A stretch of 51,724 nucleotides of DNA from contig JAKBWB010000016.1 of assembly GCA_021843755.1 (NCBI GenBank), positions 1 through 51,724 of the forward strand, given 5' to 3'. The stretch comes from Pseudomonadota bacterium (GTDB lineage: Bacteria > Pseudomonadota > Gammaproteobacteria > Steroidobacterales > Steroidobacteraceae). Numbering within the stretch: the first letter of the stretch is position 1; each line of letters starts with the position of its first letter. The notes under the pieces were generated by a model. That model was not told the DNA's origin, did not search any database, and saw nothing but the letters and a program-made list of their open reading frames with translations. Made by a program: the position numbers and the translations under genes. This document shows positions 36,284 to 49,154 of this stretch, piece after piece.

Positions 36284-36919
36284 GTGAGCAAGTTCCGGGA
36301 GCCTCCCGGAATCGAGGCGCTCCGCCGGATTGCGGCCGAGACCCTCGATCTGCCCGCCGGCACGCCCTTGGCGCGCATCTACTTCTCCGCCGGTCCGTAT
36401 CCTTCCCACTGGAACCGATGCCGTCACGTCGGACCCACCGCGGCGCGCTGGGACCATCATCTACCAAACTCAAGCGATGAGCCGACGGAGCAAGACCGAG
36501 CCGTGCTGTACTGCGCGCCCGAAGTGGACACCTGCGCGGCGGAAGTCTTCCAGGCGACCCGTCGGATTGACCGGATCCGCAACGCGCCTGCCCTCACCGT
36601 CTTTGCCCTGCGCGCGCCGGTCACCTTACTTGACCTGCGCGGCGCTTTCGCCACAAGGATGGGCGCTTCCACGGCAATTCATTCCGGGCCGCGCTCCCGT
36701 GCACGCGCCTGGGCACGACAGTTCTACGAAGCCTATCCAGATGTTCAAGGCTTCCAATACGGCTCATCGATGAACGGACACGCACCCGCTATCGTGCTCA
36801 ACGAGCGCGCGAAGGGAGCGTTGCCCAAGGAACCGCAATTTCACCGCGCCCTCAACGACGACATGCTGGTCGATGTGCTCCAACGGATCGCCCTACGCCT
36901 CTCGTACGGGCTGCGGTAG
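36284..36919 (+). CDS. RES-domain toxin (NAD-degrading family)
   Basis: A 211-residue RES-family toxin. Family members such as MbcT and RES toxins deplete NAD+. The conserved polar residues are recognisable: Arg in PLARIYFSAGPYPSHWN, Glu in YCAPEVDTCAAEVFQA and Ser in FQYGSSMNGHAPAIVL, which form the R-E-S triad. It starts at GTG 6 bp after the antitoxin stop, so the two genes form an operon. Confidence 0.85.
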   Translation: MSKFREPPGIEALRRIAAETLDLPAGTPLARIYFSAGPYPSHWNRCRHVGPTAARWDHHLPNSSDEPTEQDRAVLYCAPEVDTCAAEVFQATRRIDRIRNAPALTVFALRAPVTLLDLRGAFATRMGASTAIHSGPRSRARAWARQFYEAYPDVQGFQYGSSMNGHAPAIVLNERAKGALPKEPQFHRALNDDMLVDVLQRIALRLSYGLR

Positions 36920-36995
36920 CCGCGGCGAAGCGGCGAGGGTCCGATGCCTGTGTGAGTAGGCCGGTGGACTCTCACCAGCGGCCTTACACCCCAAT

Positions 36996-39581
36996 TCATC
37001 TCGCAATGCTTTCCATGAGCTTCGAGAGAGCCGTCGCGAGTGCTTGCACCGCTCCCGGGTCCGGCAGGGGAAGCCTCAGGTACTCGCGCCCTGTCCGCGC
37101 ATCTTTCTCGACCCATGATGGCATTGCGTTCGACGCCGGCGCCGCGGCGGTGCTCCCATTCGAGGCCGCCGACAGTACTTTAGCGAGCTCAAGGCCGGCT
37201 TGGAGCAGCGGCGCCCACGGGTTCTGCGCCGGCTCCGACGGTCCTCCTGGCCCTGACGTCCCGGTCTGGGGTTCCGGGGTCGATGACCCGGCGGGAGCCC
37301 CCGTGTCCCGAGTTGCCGCGGCGAGTTGTCGCTCGGCTGCCGGAACCGGCGTATTGGAGAATCTCGAGACGGCAGCGTCAGCGCCGGATTCCGCGGTGCT
37401 GCCGGATTGGGTCCTACGCCGCCCGGAGTTCGCCTCGGGTACCGGTGCCGGCGGAGTTTCGGCATCGGCGGTCCGGGCAACAGCCTCCACGCTTTCCATG
37501 AACTTCGAAAGCCGCGTCCCGCCAAGGAAGACTTCGCTGTCGCCGCCGTCCAATACTCCGGCAAAGAGCGATTTCTTGAAGGCAAGCAGCGACAGCATCC
37601 GCTGCTCGATCGTCCCCTCGGCCACGAAGTTGACGACATTGACACCGTGCGCCTGCCCCAAGCGGTGCACCCGGCCGATGCGCTGCTCGAGCACGGCGGG
37701 ATTCCACGGCAGATCCATGTTGATGATCGTGGAAGCGGCATCCTGGAGATTCAGGCCCACGCCGCCGGCATCCGTCGAGAGGAACACCCGGCAGCCCGGA
37801 TCCTCGCGGAAGCGGTCGACCAGAGCACCCCGCTGCGTGCCCGGCACACTGCCGTGGAAGAGCACGTGCCCCCAGCGCTTTCTCTTCAGTCGGCGGATGA
37901 TGAGCTCGTGGGTGGCAATCCAGGAGCTGAAAATCACGGCCTTGGCCTCGGGACGCTCGAAGAGTTCCTCGAGAATCGTGACGAGCTCGTCGGCCTTCGC
38001 GCCGTAATCGGTACGCTTGTCGAGCAGATACGTACTGTTGCAGGACATCCTCATGTTCTGCAGCGCGCAGGTGAGGCGACGCTGGTCGGCGTCCGAGAGA
38101 AATCCGGTCTTGCGCCAGCGGCTCACGATGCGATCGACAATTTCCGCATTCTCCTCATGGTGACGCATCTGCTCTTCGGTCATCGCCACAAAAAGGGTCT
38201 TGTCCATCCGTGGCGGCAGCTGCGAGAGCACCTCGGCCTTGCGACGGCGCAGCAGGACGGGCTCCAATGTCTTGCCAATGCGATCGAGTCCTCGGTAGCC
38301 GATGACGCGGCCCGCCTCATCCACGCTCTGGTGCTCGTGACGCAGCCGCCAGGTGGGACCCAGGCGATAGCGATCCACGAACTGCACGATGGAAACGAGC
38401 TCTTCGAGCCGATTCTCGAGCGGCGTACCGGTGAGCACGATGGCGTAGGGCGTTTCGATGCGCTTCAAGGCGCGCGCGGCGACCGTGTTCCAATTCTTGA
38501 CGCGCTGAGCTTCATCGACGATGAGCACATCCGGCGACCAGCGTCCGATGAGATCGAGATCCTTCGACAGGACATCGTAGTTGGTGATCTTGCAAAAGAA
38601 CTGCTGTGTGTATTGCGCCTCCCGCGCAGCGCGCAGACCGCTGATCACCTGGCTCGGCCGGCCAGTGAAGCGGTCGATCTCGCGCTGCCACTGGTGCTTG
38701 AGCGAGGTCGGACAGACGACGAGCACCCGCTCGGCGCCGAAATGCCGCGCGAAAAGCTCCGCCGCTGCGATCGCCTGAATGGTCTTGCCGAGACCCATCT
38801 CGTCGCCGATCAAGCAGCGCCCTGCACGGACGGCGAACAGCGCACCGTCGGCCTGATAGGGATAAAGCTCGGCCTTCAGCAGCTTGCGCAGCGCGGGACT
38901 CGCGCCACCCTCGGGATAAGCGCTGTCGATGATCTTTCGCCGCTCCTCGGCGTCGCGGATCTGCGCGACGAAGCCGAGCACATCCTCGTAGCAGCGCACC
39001 TCGTGCTCACAACGCTGGGCCTGCGCGAGGAAGCTCTGGAGAGCGCTCACCTGCGCTGCAGGCAGCACTCCGGCGGGAGGACCACGGAAAAGACGCGCCG
39101 CGCGCCGCGCCAGCGGCGGCGGACAATCCAGGCCCGCGCGAAACCGCACGTGCCGCCCCGCGCCATACTGCAGGTAGACCTCGCTGTAGCGCGGCTTGAA
39201 CCCCTGTGCGAGCGACCGCCGACCACCCCGCTTGCGCTCGAGTCGGCCGAGAATGAACTCGATGTGCTTGCAGGTTCCGAGATCGTTCGTGGAGAAGTCC
39301 GGACAGGAGCAGAAGTTCTCCCCGGGCCGGAGGCCGCGGATGGCCACCCGGTAGCGGCTGCCGCTCTGGGGATTCTCCACCGCGAACTCGGAAAAGATCG
39401 GCTCGGCGCCGAGGTTCTTCCACTTGAACGCCTGCACGCGGCCGAACTGGCGCCGCAGACCCCGCTGCCATTCGTCGACCGCCATGCCGCTCGGGCGACG
39501 CAGATGCGAGAGCTTGGGACCTTCCAGGGCCCGGTGGGAGCGCCGCCGGCGGCGTACACGCGAATCCAGGTTATCCGCCAT
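36996..39581 (-). CDS. SNF2-family helicase with SWIM zinc finger
   Basis: An 861-residue DNA translocase. A SWIM zinc-binding motif (Cys91, Cys93, Cys104, His106; CSCPDF...CKH) lies near the N-terminus. The SNF2 ATPase core follows: Walker A DEMGLGKT (GLGKT 263-267), DEAQ box 356-359, VLTGTPLENRLEEL, then helicase C motifs SSWIATHE, STDAGGVGLNLQDA and QRIGRVHRLGQ. The C-terminal 140 residues are Pro/Ala/Ser-rich with a conserved end SWVEKDARTGREYLRLPLPD. It is divergent from a PIF1-like helicase gene with 160 bp between. All motifs are intact. SWIM-SNF2 proteins are widespread in bacteria without a settled role. Confidence 0.93.
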   Translation of the reverse strand: MADNLDSRVRRRRRSHRALEGPKLSHLRRPSGMAVDEWQRGLRRQFGRVQAFKWKNLGAEPIFSEFAVENPQSGSRYRVAIRGLRPGENFCSCPDFSTNDLGTCKHIEFILGRLERKRGGRRSLAQGFKPRYSEVYLQYGAGRHVRFRAGLDCPPPLARRAARLFRGPPAGVLPAAQVSALQSFLAQAQRCEHEVRCYEDVLGFVAQIRDAEERRKIIDSAYPEGGASPALRKLLKAELYPYQADGALFAVRAGRCLIGDEMGLGKTIQAIAAAELFARHFGAERVLVVCPTSLKHQWQREIDRFTGRPSQVISGLRAAREAQYTQQFFCKITNYDVLSKDLDLIGRWSPDVLIVDEAQRVKNWNTVAARALKRIETPYAIVLTGTPLENRLEELVSIVQFVDRYRLGPTWRLRHEHQSVDEAGRVIGYRGLDRIGKTLEPVLLRRRKAEVLSQLPPRMDKTLFVAMTEEQMRHHEENAEIVDRIVSRWRKTGFLSDADQRRLTCALQNMRMSCNSTYLLDKRTDYGAKADELVTILEELFERPEAKAVIFSSWIATHELIIRRLKRKRWGHVLFHGSVPGTQRGALVDRFREDPGCRVFLSTDAGGVGLNLQDAASTIINMDLPWNPAVLEQRIGRVHRLGQAHGVNVVNFVAEGTIEQRMLSLLAFKKSLFAGVLDGGDSEVFLGGTRLSKFMESVEAVARTADAETPPAPVPEANSGRRRTQSGSTAESGADAAVSRFSNTPVPAAERQLAAATRDTGAPAGSSTPEPQTGTSGPGGPSEPAQNPWAPLLQAGLELAKVLSAASNGSTAAAPASNAMPSWVEKDARTGREYLRLPLPDPGAVQALATALSKLMESIAR

Positions 39582-39741
39582 TGCGAAGCGCGCCTCTTAC
39601 AGTCCGCAGGAGCGCTCATGGTACCCACTTGGCCGGTCTGATGGCAGAAGGGCGGTAAAATCCCCCACGGGCGGGGCGCCCGCAGCAATCGGGGATGACG
39701 ATCGCGGTGCCCTCCCCAGCGCCCCCGATCACGGAATCCCC

Positions 39742-41949
39742 ATGAGTAACCCCGAATTCGAGCTGGCCGAGCAGTTCGCCCTGCACACCCGCAAGCATTG
39801 CTTCGTGACCGGGCGGGCCGGCACGGGCAAGACGACCTTGTTGCGCAAGCTCGCGCAGAGCGCGCAGAAGAACATCGTGGTGGTGGCGCCCACCGGCGTC
39901 GCGGCCGTCAACGCCGGCGGCGTCACCCTGCATTCCATGTTCGGCCTGCCACTCACCTGCTTCGTGCCGTCCGATGATCCCGTGGATCCCGGCATCGCCA
40001 CGAATCGCCGCCTGCTGACTGAGAATCTGCGCCTGCGTGCGGAGAAGGTGCGAGTGCTTCGCGAGCTCGACCTGCTCATCATCGACGAGATCAGCATGGT
40101 GCGCTGCGATATCCTCGACGCGATCGACTTCACGTTGCGCAAGGTGAGAGGAGTCCCGCAACCGTTCGGCGATGTGCAGGTAGTCTTCATCGGCGACATC
40201 CATCAGCTACCGCCGGTGGCAAGGGAGGCACAATGGGCTGTCCTGAGGCACTACTACCGCAGTCCCTACTTCTTCGACGCTCTCGTGTGGCCGAAGCTGA
40301 ATGCGGCGCGCATCGAGCTGCAGACGGTCTATCGTCAGCGCGATGCGCGCTTTCTCTCGCTCCTCGAGCACATCCGGCATCGCCGGCTCGATCTGGACGA
40401 TGAGCGGCTGCTTCGGGAGCGGTACGATCCGCACTTCACGCCGCAGGAGCCCGGCTATGTCCTGCTGACCACCCACAACCACCAGGCCGACAGCGTCAAC
40501 GCATCGGAACTCTCTGCGCTCCCCGACAAAGCGCACGTCTTTGCGGCCGAGATCGCTGGTGAGTTCCCGGAGGCGCTCTATCCGTGCGATCGAGCGCTCG
40601 AGATCAAAGTCGGCGCACAGGTCATGTTCATCCGCAACGACACCGAGGCAGGCGCCTACTACAACGGCAAGCTCGCCACCGTGAGGCGGATCCGAGGGAC
40701 CGAGATCACAGTCGCGTTCCGCGACTCCGGAGCGGACTACACGCTGCATCCGGAAATCTGGGAGAACATCGGCTACAGGCTCGACGAGGATACGGGCAAG
40801 ATCGAGAGAAAGGTCCTCGGCACCTTCAGCCAGTACCCGCTGCGACTCGCCTGGGCCATCACCATCCACAAGAGCCAGGGACTGACGCTGGACAAGGTGA
40901 TCGTGGATGCCGGCCGCTCATTCGCCGCCGGGCAGGTGTACGTGGCACTCAGCCGTTGCCGCTCGCTCGAGGGGATGGTGCTGCGCTCGCTCATCACCCC
41001 CACCGCCCTGCGCGAGGATCCGCGGATCGATGCGTTCAGCGCTTCGCATCACGCCGCCGACGAGCTGCGGCGCGTGCTCGAGACGGAGAAGGCCGAGTAC
41101 GCGGCTCATCTGCTGCGGAAGCTGTTCTCCTTCTCGGGACTGTCGGCTCACCTGAGCGAATGGCGGCAGCGAATCACCGCCACCGCGAGCCTCCCGGACA
41201 AAGAGGCGACGGTCACGTTGCAGGACCGCATTGCGCAGCGGGTGGCGGAGATCGAGGAAACGGCGGAGAAATTCCGACGCCAGCTGCGCCGCCTGAGCGA
41301 AGAAGCCGGCGGTGTGGCGAACGCACTCCCCGTGCTCGCGGAGCGGTGCGGAAAGGCCATCGAATACTTCACCGAGCGGCTCGCCCTGGAGATCCTCGCG
41401 CCGGTGCGCGAACACATCGGCTCGCTCCGCGGCAAGAAGAAGCTCAAGCGCTACCTCGCTCACGCGGAGCCCCTCGAGCAAGCCTGCTGGCGCAAGATCG
41501 AGGCATTGTACGGCGCGGAACTCCTCGACCGGAGACTCTACATCGGCACTCCCCTCCATAGGCGGCACGGAACAGAGCGCAGCGCGCAGACCCTCCCGAT
41601 CAGCACCGTAAGTCGGGGACGAACGGAAAGGGGGACGAGTATCCGGAAAACGCTTCGCCTGCATTGCGAGCGCAAGACGCCCGCGGAGATCGCCGCGCTC
41701 CGCAGTCTCTCCGTTGGCACGATCAAGAGCCATCTCGCTCGCTTGATCGCAAGCGGCGAGATCGGGGTCCATGAGGTGCTTCCAGCCGACATGATCAGCG
41801 CGGTCATGACGTTCCTGGAGGCGCACGAGGACGTGAGCCTGACGGCGATCCGCAGGGGCACGGGCGGCCACTTCGATTACAACGATCTGCGCATGATTGT
41901 GGCCCACTGGTCACTGATCCGTGCAGCAGCCGACAGGAAGCGTGCGTGA
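39742..41949 (+). CDS. PIF1-like helicase with C-terminal helix-turn-helix
   Basis: A 735-residue superfamily 1B DNA helicase. Motifs in order: Walker A GRAGTGKTTLL (residues about 24-34), Walker B LLIIDEISMV, motif III FIGDIHQLPPV, ELQTVYRQRD, VMFIRNDTEAGAYYNGKLAT, motif V AITIHKSQGLTLD and motif VI VYVALSRCRSLEGM. After the core comes a helical region and a C-terminal HTH_40-type domain (KTPAEIAALRSLSVGTIKSH) found behind some PIF1 and RecQ helicases. ATG 39742 is followed directly by the family N-terminus. It is divergent from the SNF2 gene, suggesting a shared control region and joint function. Confidence 0.9.
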   Translation: MSNPEFELAEQFALHTRKHCFVTGRAGTGKTTLLRKLAQSAQKNIVVVAPTGVAAVNAGGVTLHSMFGLPLTCFVPSDDPVDPGIATNRRLLTENLRLRAEKVRVLRELDLLIIDEISMVRCDILDAIDFTLRKVRGVPQPFGDVQVVFIGDIHQLPPVAREAQWAVLRHYYRSPYFFDALVWPKLNAARIELQTVYRQRDARFLSLLEHIRHRRLDLDDERLLRERYDPHFTPQEPGYVLLTTHNHQADSVNASELSALPDKAHVFAAEIAGEFPEALYPCDRALEIKVGAQVMFIRNDTEAGAYYNGKLATVRRIRGTEITVAFRDSGADYTLHPEIWENIGYRLDEDTGKIERKVLGTFSQYPLRLAWAITIHKSQGLTLDKVIVDAGRSFAAGQVYVALSRCRSLEGMVLRSLITPTALREDPRIDAFSASHHAADELRRVLETEKAEYAAHLLRKLFSFSGLSAHLSEWRQRITATASLPDKEATVTLQDRIAQRVAEIEETAEKFRRQLRRLSEEAGGVANALPVLAERCGKAIEYFTERLALEILAPVREHIGSLRGKKKLKRYLAHAEPLEQACWRKIEALYGAELLDRRLYIGTPLHRRHGTERSAQTLPISTVSRGRTERGTSIRKTLRLHCERKTPAEIAALRSLSVGTIKSHLARLIASGEIGVHEVLPADMISAVMTFLEAHEDVSLTAIRRGTGGHFDYNDLRMIVAHWSLIRAAADRKRA

Positions 41950-42255
41950 GCGACTCAACGGTCGGATAAGCTGGTGCGCCGAACACGGTCTGGTCCAGAT
42001 TGCCGAGTAGGGCGGCGAGTTCATCGTCCCGCTCGTGCCCGAACTGGTCGGTCGCCTCGCCGCGCGCCATCAGATCCGCTTTGAGCTCGCCGATGGCTCG
42101 GCGGGCCTCGATCACCTTCGGCAGTTTCCCGCCGGGCATACCCTCAGGCTCGACCAGCAGCCCCGTGTCATAGCGTTGCAGCAGGAGAAAGGTCTGCGTG
42201 TAGCGGGCAATGATGTCCACCAGGCCGCGGCCCTGATCCCCGGTCAGCGCCTCTC
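41950..42255 (-). pseudogene. Fic/RhuM-family protein fragment
   Basis: The minus strand encodes LTGDQGRGLVDIIARYTQTF, RYDTGLLVEPEG and DELAALLGNLDQTVFGAPAY, typical of the N-terminal part of RhuM/Fic-DOC fusion proteins. The sequence stops at TVES exactly where the PIF1 gene ends, so the catalytic HPFxDGNKR motif is lost. The upstream extension to about 42440 has no recognised homology. Confidence 0.7.
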
Positions 42256-42505
42256 CAGAGGTCAGTGTGCCTGCAGACTGGCCGTTCGGGGTTTCGCTGC
42301 GCGACTCAAGTTCCGGGGAGTGCGCAGCGCACGATGCAGCATCGCAGCCGCGAAAGCCGCGCCCGAGGGCAGGGGCGGATGCCATGGCCGAGCGACGCTG
42401 ACCCAGAGCGGCGTCGCGGGAATCAGGGTTCGGTTCATAGTGCTGACTCCGTACGATGGGGAACAGGCGGGGCCCTTCCCTGAACCCCGCACGCTCACTC
42501 TCTCA

Positions 42506-42600
42506 TGAGAATGAGTAACCGACGCTGAACGAGGTCTCCGCGGTGTTCAAGCCCGCCCCGTCACGATTACGGAGCTTGCCGAGGTAGCAATCATACCTAC
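42506..42600 (-). pseudogene. C-terminal end of an outer-membrane beta-barrel protein
   Basis: The minus strand reads YDCYLGKLRNRDGAGLNTAE then TSFSVGYSFS and stop. A last beta-strand ending in an aromatic residue with alternating hydrophobics (SFSVGYSF) is the hallmark of outer-membrane barrels. Only the last 30 or so residues are visible. Confidence 0.5.
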
Positions 42601-43015
42601 GACCTCGTCGGTCTCCAGCCACTGTCGCCCTGCGTTCGGTGGGCTCCCGTAGGGCTCCACTTGCCTGCGCCGGCCGGCCATGAGCGTGTCGAATCGGAGC
42701 AGCGCGAGCGGATCGGCGGTCAGGGTGCGGGTGCTCACGCCCTACTCATCGTGATAGCTCGTCCCATTGCGAGGCTGGGTGCGGCGGCGCGATGTTTCAC
42801 CGCAGGGTGATCCAGGTCTCCAGGGCTCGCAACCCATCTCCGCACGCCGAGGTTGACCGGGTAGCGAACCTGCACAAGGCCGAGTCCTTGGAGCCGGATG
42901 CCGACAGTTGCGGCGATGTTTCGGCGAAACTGCCCGTTCCTCCTGTGCGCTGCCCCGCCGACATCGCACTTGAGCGACAACTCGTCTCTAACCTGCCGGA
43001 ACCACACGATGACCC
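42601..43015. other. Scrambled region, no intact gene
   Basis: These 415 bp sit between the barrel end and the istB remnant. Open frames exist on the minus strand (for example 42735-43007), but none resembles a known family and none resembles istA, which should precede istB in an intact IS21 element. Confidence 0.4.
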
Positions 43016-43762
43016 ATGCTCATCCAACCCACCCTCGATGCACTGAACCGCCTGAAGCTCAACGGGATGGCCCTCGCCCTGAGTGAGCAGATGACCCGCC
43101 CTGCCGCCCAGCAGTTCGCCTTCGAGGAGCGCATCGCGCTGCTGCTCGAGCGCGAGGTGATCCACCGGGAAAACAGCCGCATGGGACGGCTGTGGAAGCC
43201 CTGTCAGCCCAAGGAGCGCGGTGCCGTGATCGAAGACATCGACTACCGCGGACGCGCCGGCCTGGACCGCGCACAGCTCGCCAGCCTCGCCTCCTGCGAG
43301 TGGATCTGCCAGAGCCAGAACTTGCTGATCCACGGCGCCTGCGGCGCGGGCAAGCCCTACCTCGCCTGTGTGCTGGCGCACCAGGCCTGTCGCGCCCGGC
43401 TCTCCGCCTGGTACGCGCGCGCCCCGCGCTTCTTCGAGGAACTCAGTCTCTGCCACGCCGACGGCGCCTTCCGAAAACGCCTCGCCGCCATCGCCAAAAT
43501 TAATCTCGTCATCATCGACGATTTTGCGATCAGTCCCATCGGACCGCGCGAACACAACTACCTGCTCGAATTCCGCGATGACCGCCTCATCCACTGCTCG
43601 CACAAGATCCATCTGCACGGCAAGGAGTCAATGCGCGAGCGCGCCAGCAAGAAAGCCGGGAAGGGCCAAGGTGATGGCGAGGTCACGGCCCCATCGACAC
43701 GCCCGCGCAGGTGCTCCTGCCCGCCCTGCGGGCGGTCAGACTCCCCTACGGCTTCTCCGTGA
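43016..43762 (+). pseudogene. istB: Degenerate IstB-like ATPase of IS21
   Basis: The N-terminal two thirds match IstB (LDALNRLKLNGMALALSEQM, DIDYRGRAGLDRAQLASLAS, LVIIDDFAISPI). Two defects are visible. The Walker A reads GACGAGKPYLA, with Pro in place of the Thr/Ser after the Lys. An in-frame deletion of about 35 residues joins LLEFRDDR to LIHCSHKIHLHGKESMRE, removing the segment that in intact IstB contains the sensor region. The C-terminal tail is unrelated. Confidence 0.8.
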
Positions 43763-43858
43763 AACGGGGCGGCAAAGAGCGGCACACAGAGCGCCAGGCG
43801 TTGACGGAACGTGACCGATCGGAGCAAGAAACCCACCCAGCGCAGACCCGGCGGAATT

Positions 43859-43907
43859 GCCGGTCACGTTCGGCCGAAACAGCCGGTCACGATCGCCGGA
43901 ATACGCA
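43859..43907. repeat. IS21-type terminal repeats
   Basis: GCCGGTCACG occurs at 43859-43868 and 43882-43891, 23 bp apart, and the element ends with CGCCGGAATACGCA. Repeated short motifs at the terminus and a CA tip are characteristic of IS21 ends. Confidence 0.6.
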
Positions 43908-45471
<1,564 letters not shown>

Positions 45472-45564
45472 TCAATTTGATGTTGAAGCGCTGCGGCTCG
45501 TCCAGGCTGCGAGTCCCGGCCTCGGTTGACTGTGTTTTGATTTCGCTGGCGGTGGTTGTCCGCG

Positions 45565-47620
<2,056 letters not shown>

Positions 47621-47705
47621 GGGTGTGTTCCTCAGTATCATTCCCGGCCGCCAATCTACGGCCTCGGCCGCAAAAGGATTAGGGGGTGGAATCCGCATGA
47701 GGTTA

Positions 47706-47718
47706 TGAGAAAATCTCA
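47706..47718. promoter_or_regulatory. Palindrome TGAGA-AAA-TCTCA before lysR
   Basis: A 5+5 bp inverted repeat three bases before the LysR start codon and about 90 bp from the dehydrogenase start. LysR proteins bind such T-rich interrupted palindromes near their own start; the assignment is an inference. Confidence 0.4.
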
Positions 47719-47721
47719 CGA

Positions 47722-48618
47722 ATGCCACGCGAGAGTTTCAACGACCTGCAGGCCTTCCTGGCGGTGGCCCGCAGCAGAAGCTTCACCAAAGCCGCAGCCC
47801 AACTCGGCGTCTCACCCTCCGCTTTGAGTCACTCGATGCGGGGGCTCGAGGAGCGGCTCGGCATTCGACTGCTGACGCGCACGACACGCAGCGTATCACC
47901 GACCGAAGCGGGTGAGCGGCTCCTGCGCACCGTGGGGCCGCGCTTTGAGGAGGTCGAGGCAGAGCTTGCGGCGCTGAATGAGCTTCGGCGCAAGCCCGCC
48001 GGCACCATTCGCATCACGGCCGGCGATCATCCCGCGATGACGATCCTTTGGCCGAAGCTTGCCAAGGTTCTGTCGAAATATCCGGAGGTGAAAGTCGAGA
48101 TCAACATCGAGGCCGGACTCATCGACATTACCGCTCAGCGCTTCGATGCCGGGGTGCGCCTGGGTGAGCAGTTGGCCAAGGACATGGTGTCGGTCCGCAT
48201 CGGCCCCGACATTCGCTTCGCGGTGGTCGGGACGAAGTCCTATTTCGCGAAACACGGCCGGCCCAAGACGCCGCAGGACCTCGTGACCCACTCGTGCATC
48301 AATCTGCGCTTCCCGACCCACGGCGGGTTGTGGGCCTGGGACTTCGAGCGCGGCGGCCGGGAGCTCAAAGTCCGCGTCGACGGACAACTCACCTTCAACA
48401 GCATCTTCCAGGTTCGCGACGCGGCGCTCGATGGGTACGGCCTCGCCTACATACCGGAGGATCTCGCGCGACCCTATCTGTCGAAGGGTCAGCTGACTTG
48501 GGTGCTCGAGGAGTGGTCCCCGCCCTGGCCGGGATTCCATCTCTACTATCCGAGCCGCCGGCAGTCATCGCCCGCCTTTGCACTGATCGTCGACGCGTTG
48601 CGCCACCGTAAACGATAG
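47722..48618 (+). CDS. LysR-family transcriptional regulator
   Basis: A 298-residue regulator. The N-terminal winged helix (FNDLQAFLAVARSRSFTKAA, SPSALSHSMRGLEERLGIRL, LTRTTRSVSPTEAGERLL) is followed by a type 2 periplasmic-binding-like effector domain (AGTIRITAGDHPAMTILWPK). It is divergent from the ADH-AKR-AKR-SDR operon with about 100 bp between, the standard position for a LysR activator of the neighbouring operon. No Shine-Dalgarno is visible. Confidence 0.92.
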   Translation: MPRESFNDLQAFLAVARSRSFTKAAAQLGVSPSALSHSMRGLEERLGIRLLTRTTRSVSPTEAGERLLRTVGPRFEEVEAELAALNELRRKPAGTIRITAGDHPAMTILWPKLAKVLSKYPEVKVEINIEAGLIDITAQRFDAGVRLGEQLAKDMVSVRIGPDIRFAVVGTKSYFAKHGRPKTPQDLVTHSCINLRFPTHGGLWAWDFERGGRELKVRVDGQLTFNSIFQVRDAALDGYGLAYIPEDLARPYLSKGQLTWVLEEWSPPWPGFHLYYPSRRQSSPAFALIVDALRHRKR

Positions 48619-48832
48619 CTGCCGCGTGGTCGGTACCCCTGCCGGCGGCACACATTACTGAATTCCTCTCATGACTGCATGCGCTCCATGGGGATTACTC
48701 CCGGGACGCACCGCAGATCATTGATGGAGTATGGGCTTGCGCCTTGTGACCAGCGAGGCGAAGCGCTGCTCGGGAGTCACATCCGCGGCGCTCGCGGTCG
48801 TTCTCGCCGAGCTCGAAGTTACGAATCGATGG

Positions 48833-49141
48833 CTACGCCGCGAGGCGCGGGACTTTGCTGACGTCGACTTTTCGCGACGCGTGCCACGCGTCGTAGGCGG
48901 CCTGCATGCGCAGCCACACGTCGGGGCCATCCCCGAACGCCGCGCCGAGGCGGACCGCGACCTCGGCAGAGACCGGCTTGCGCTCGCGCAGGATGTCATA
49001 CAGGTGCTGGCGGGAAATACCAAGCGCATCCGCGATCGCAGTCTTGGGCAGCTTCAGCGCCGGCAGGATGTCTTCGCGCAGCAACGCACCCGGATGGGTA
49101 GGACAGCGCTTCGGATTCCGTTTTGCGATGATCTCGGTCAT
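48833..49141 (-). CDS. higA: HigA-type Xre antitoxin
   Basis: A 102-residue antitoxin: HPGALLREDILPALKLPKTA followed by IADALGISRQHLYDILRERK (helix-turn-helix) and RLGAAFGDGPDVWLRMQAAY is characteristic of the HigA/VapI family. It starts 13 bp after the higB stop, in the toxin-first order typical of higBA. Confidence 0.93.
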   Translation of the reverse strand: MTEIIAKRNPKRCPTHPGALLREDILPALKLPKTAIADALGISRQHLYDILRERKPVSAEVAVRLGAAFGDGPDVWLRMQAAYDAWHASRKVDVSKVPRLAA

Positions 49142-49154
49142 AAGGGTTCTCCAG

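Larger units (their letters stand above)
43016..43907 (+). mobile_element. Right part of an IS21-family insertion sequence
   Basis: A decayed istB is followed by about 200 bp ending in the IS21-style terminal repeats at 43859-43907. istA and the left end are missing. The right tip (ending CA at 43907) lies inside the SDR gene, which it truncates. Confidence 0.7.

Noticed and set aside
33225-39668. The 12-mer AAAATCCCCCAC occurs at 33225 and near 39657, suggesting flanking repeats of a composite element.
   Set aside because: Twelve-base matches are expected by chance many times in a window of this size, and the flanking bases differ.
42262-42498. A 78-residue minus-strand frame starting MNRTLIPATPLW upstream of the Fic fragment.
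   Set aside because: No recognisable family, no ribosome-binding site, and it overlaps the Fic-frame extension; probably chance.
42797-43618. Long open frame on the minus strand.
   Set aside because: It lies antisense to the istB remnant, has no family resemblance and mirrors the codon pattern of the plus-strand gene.
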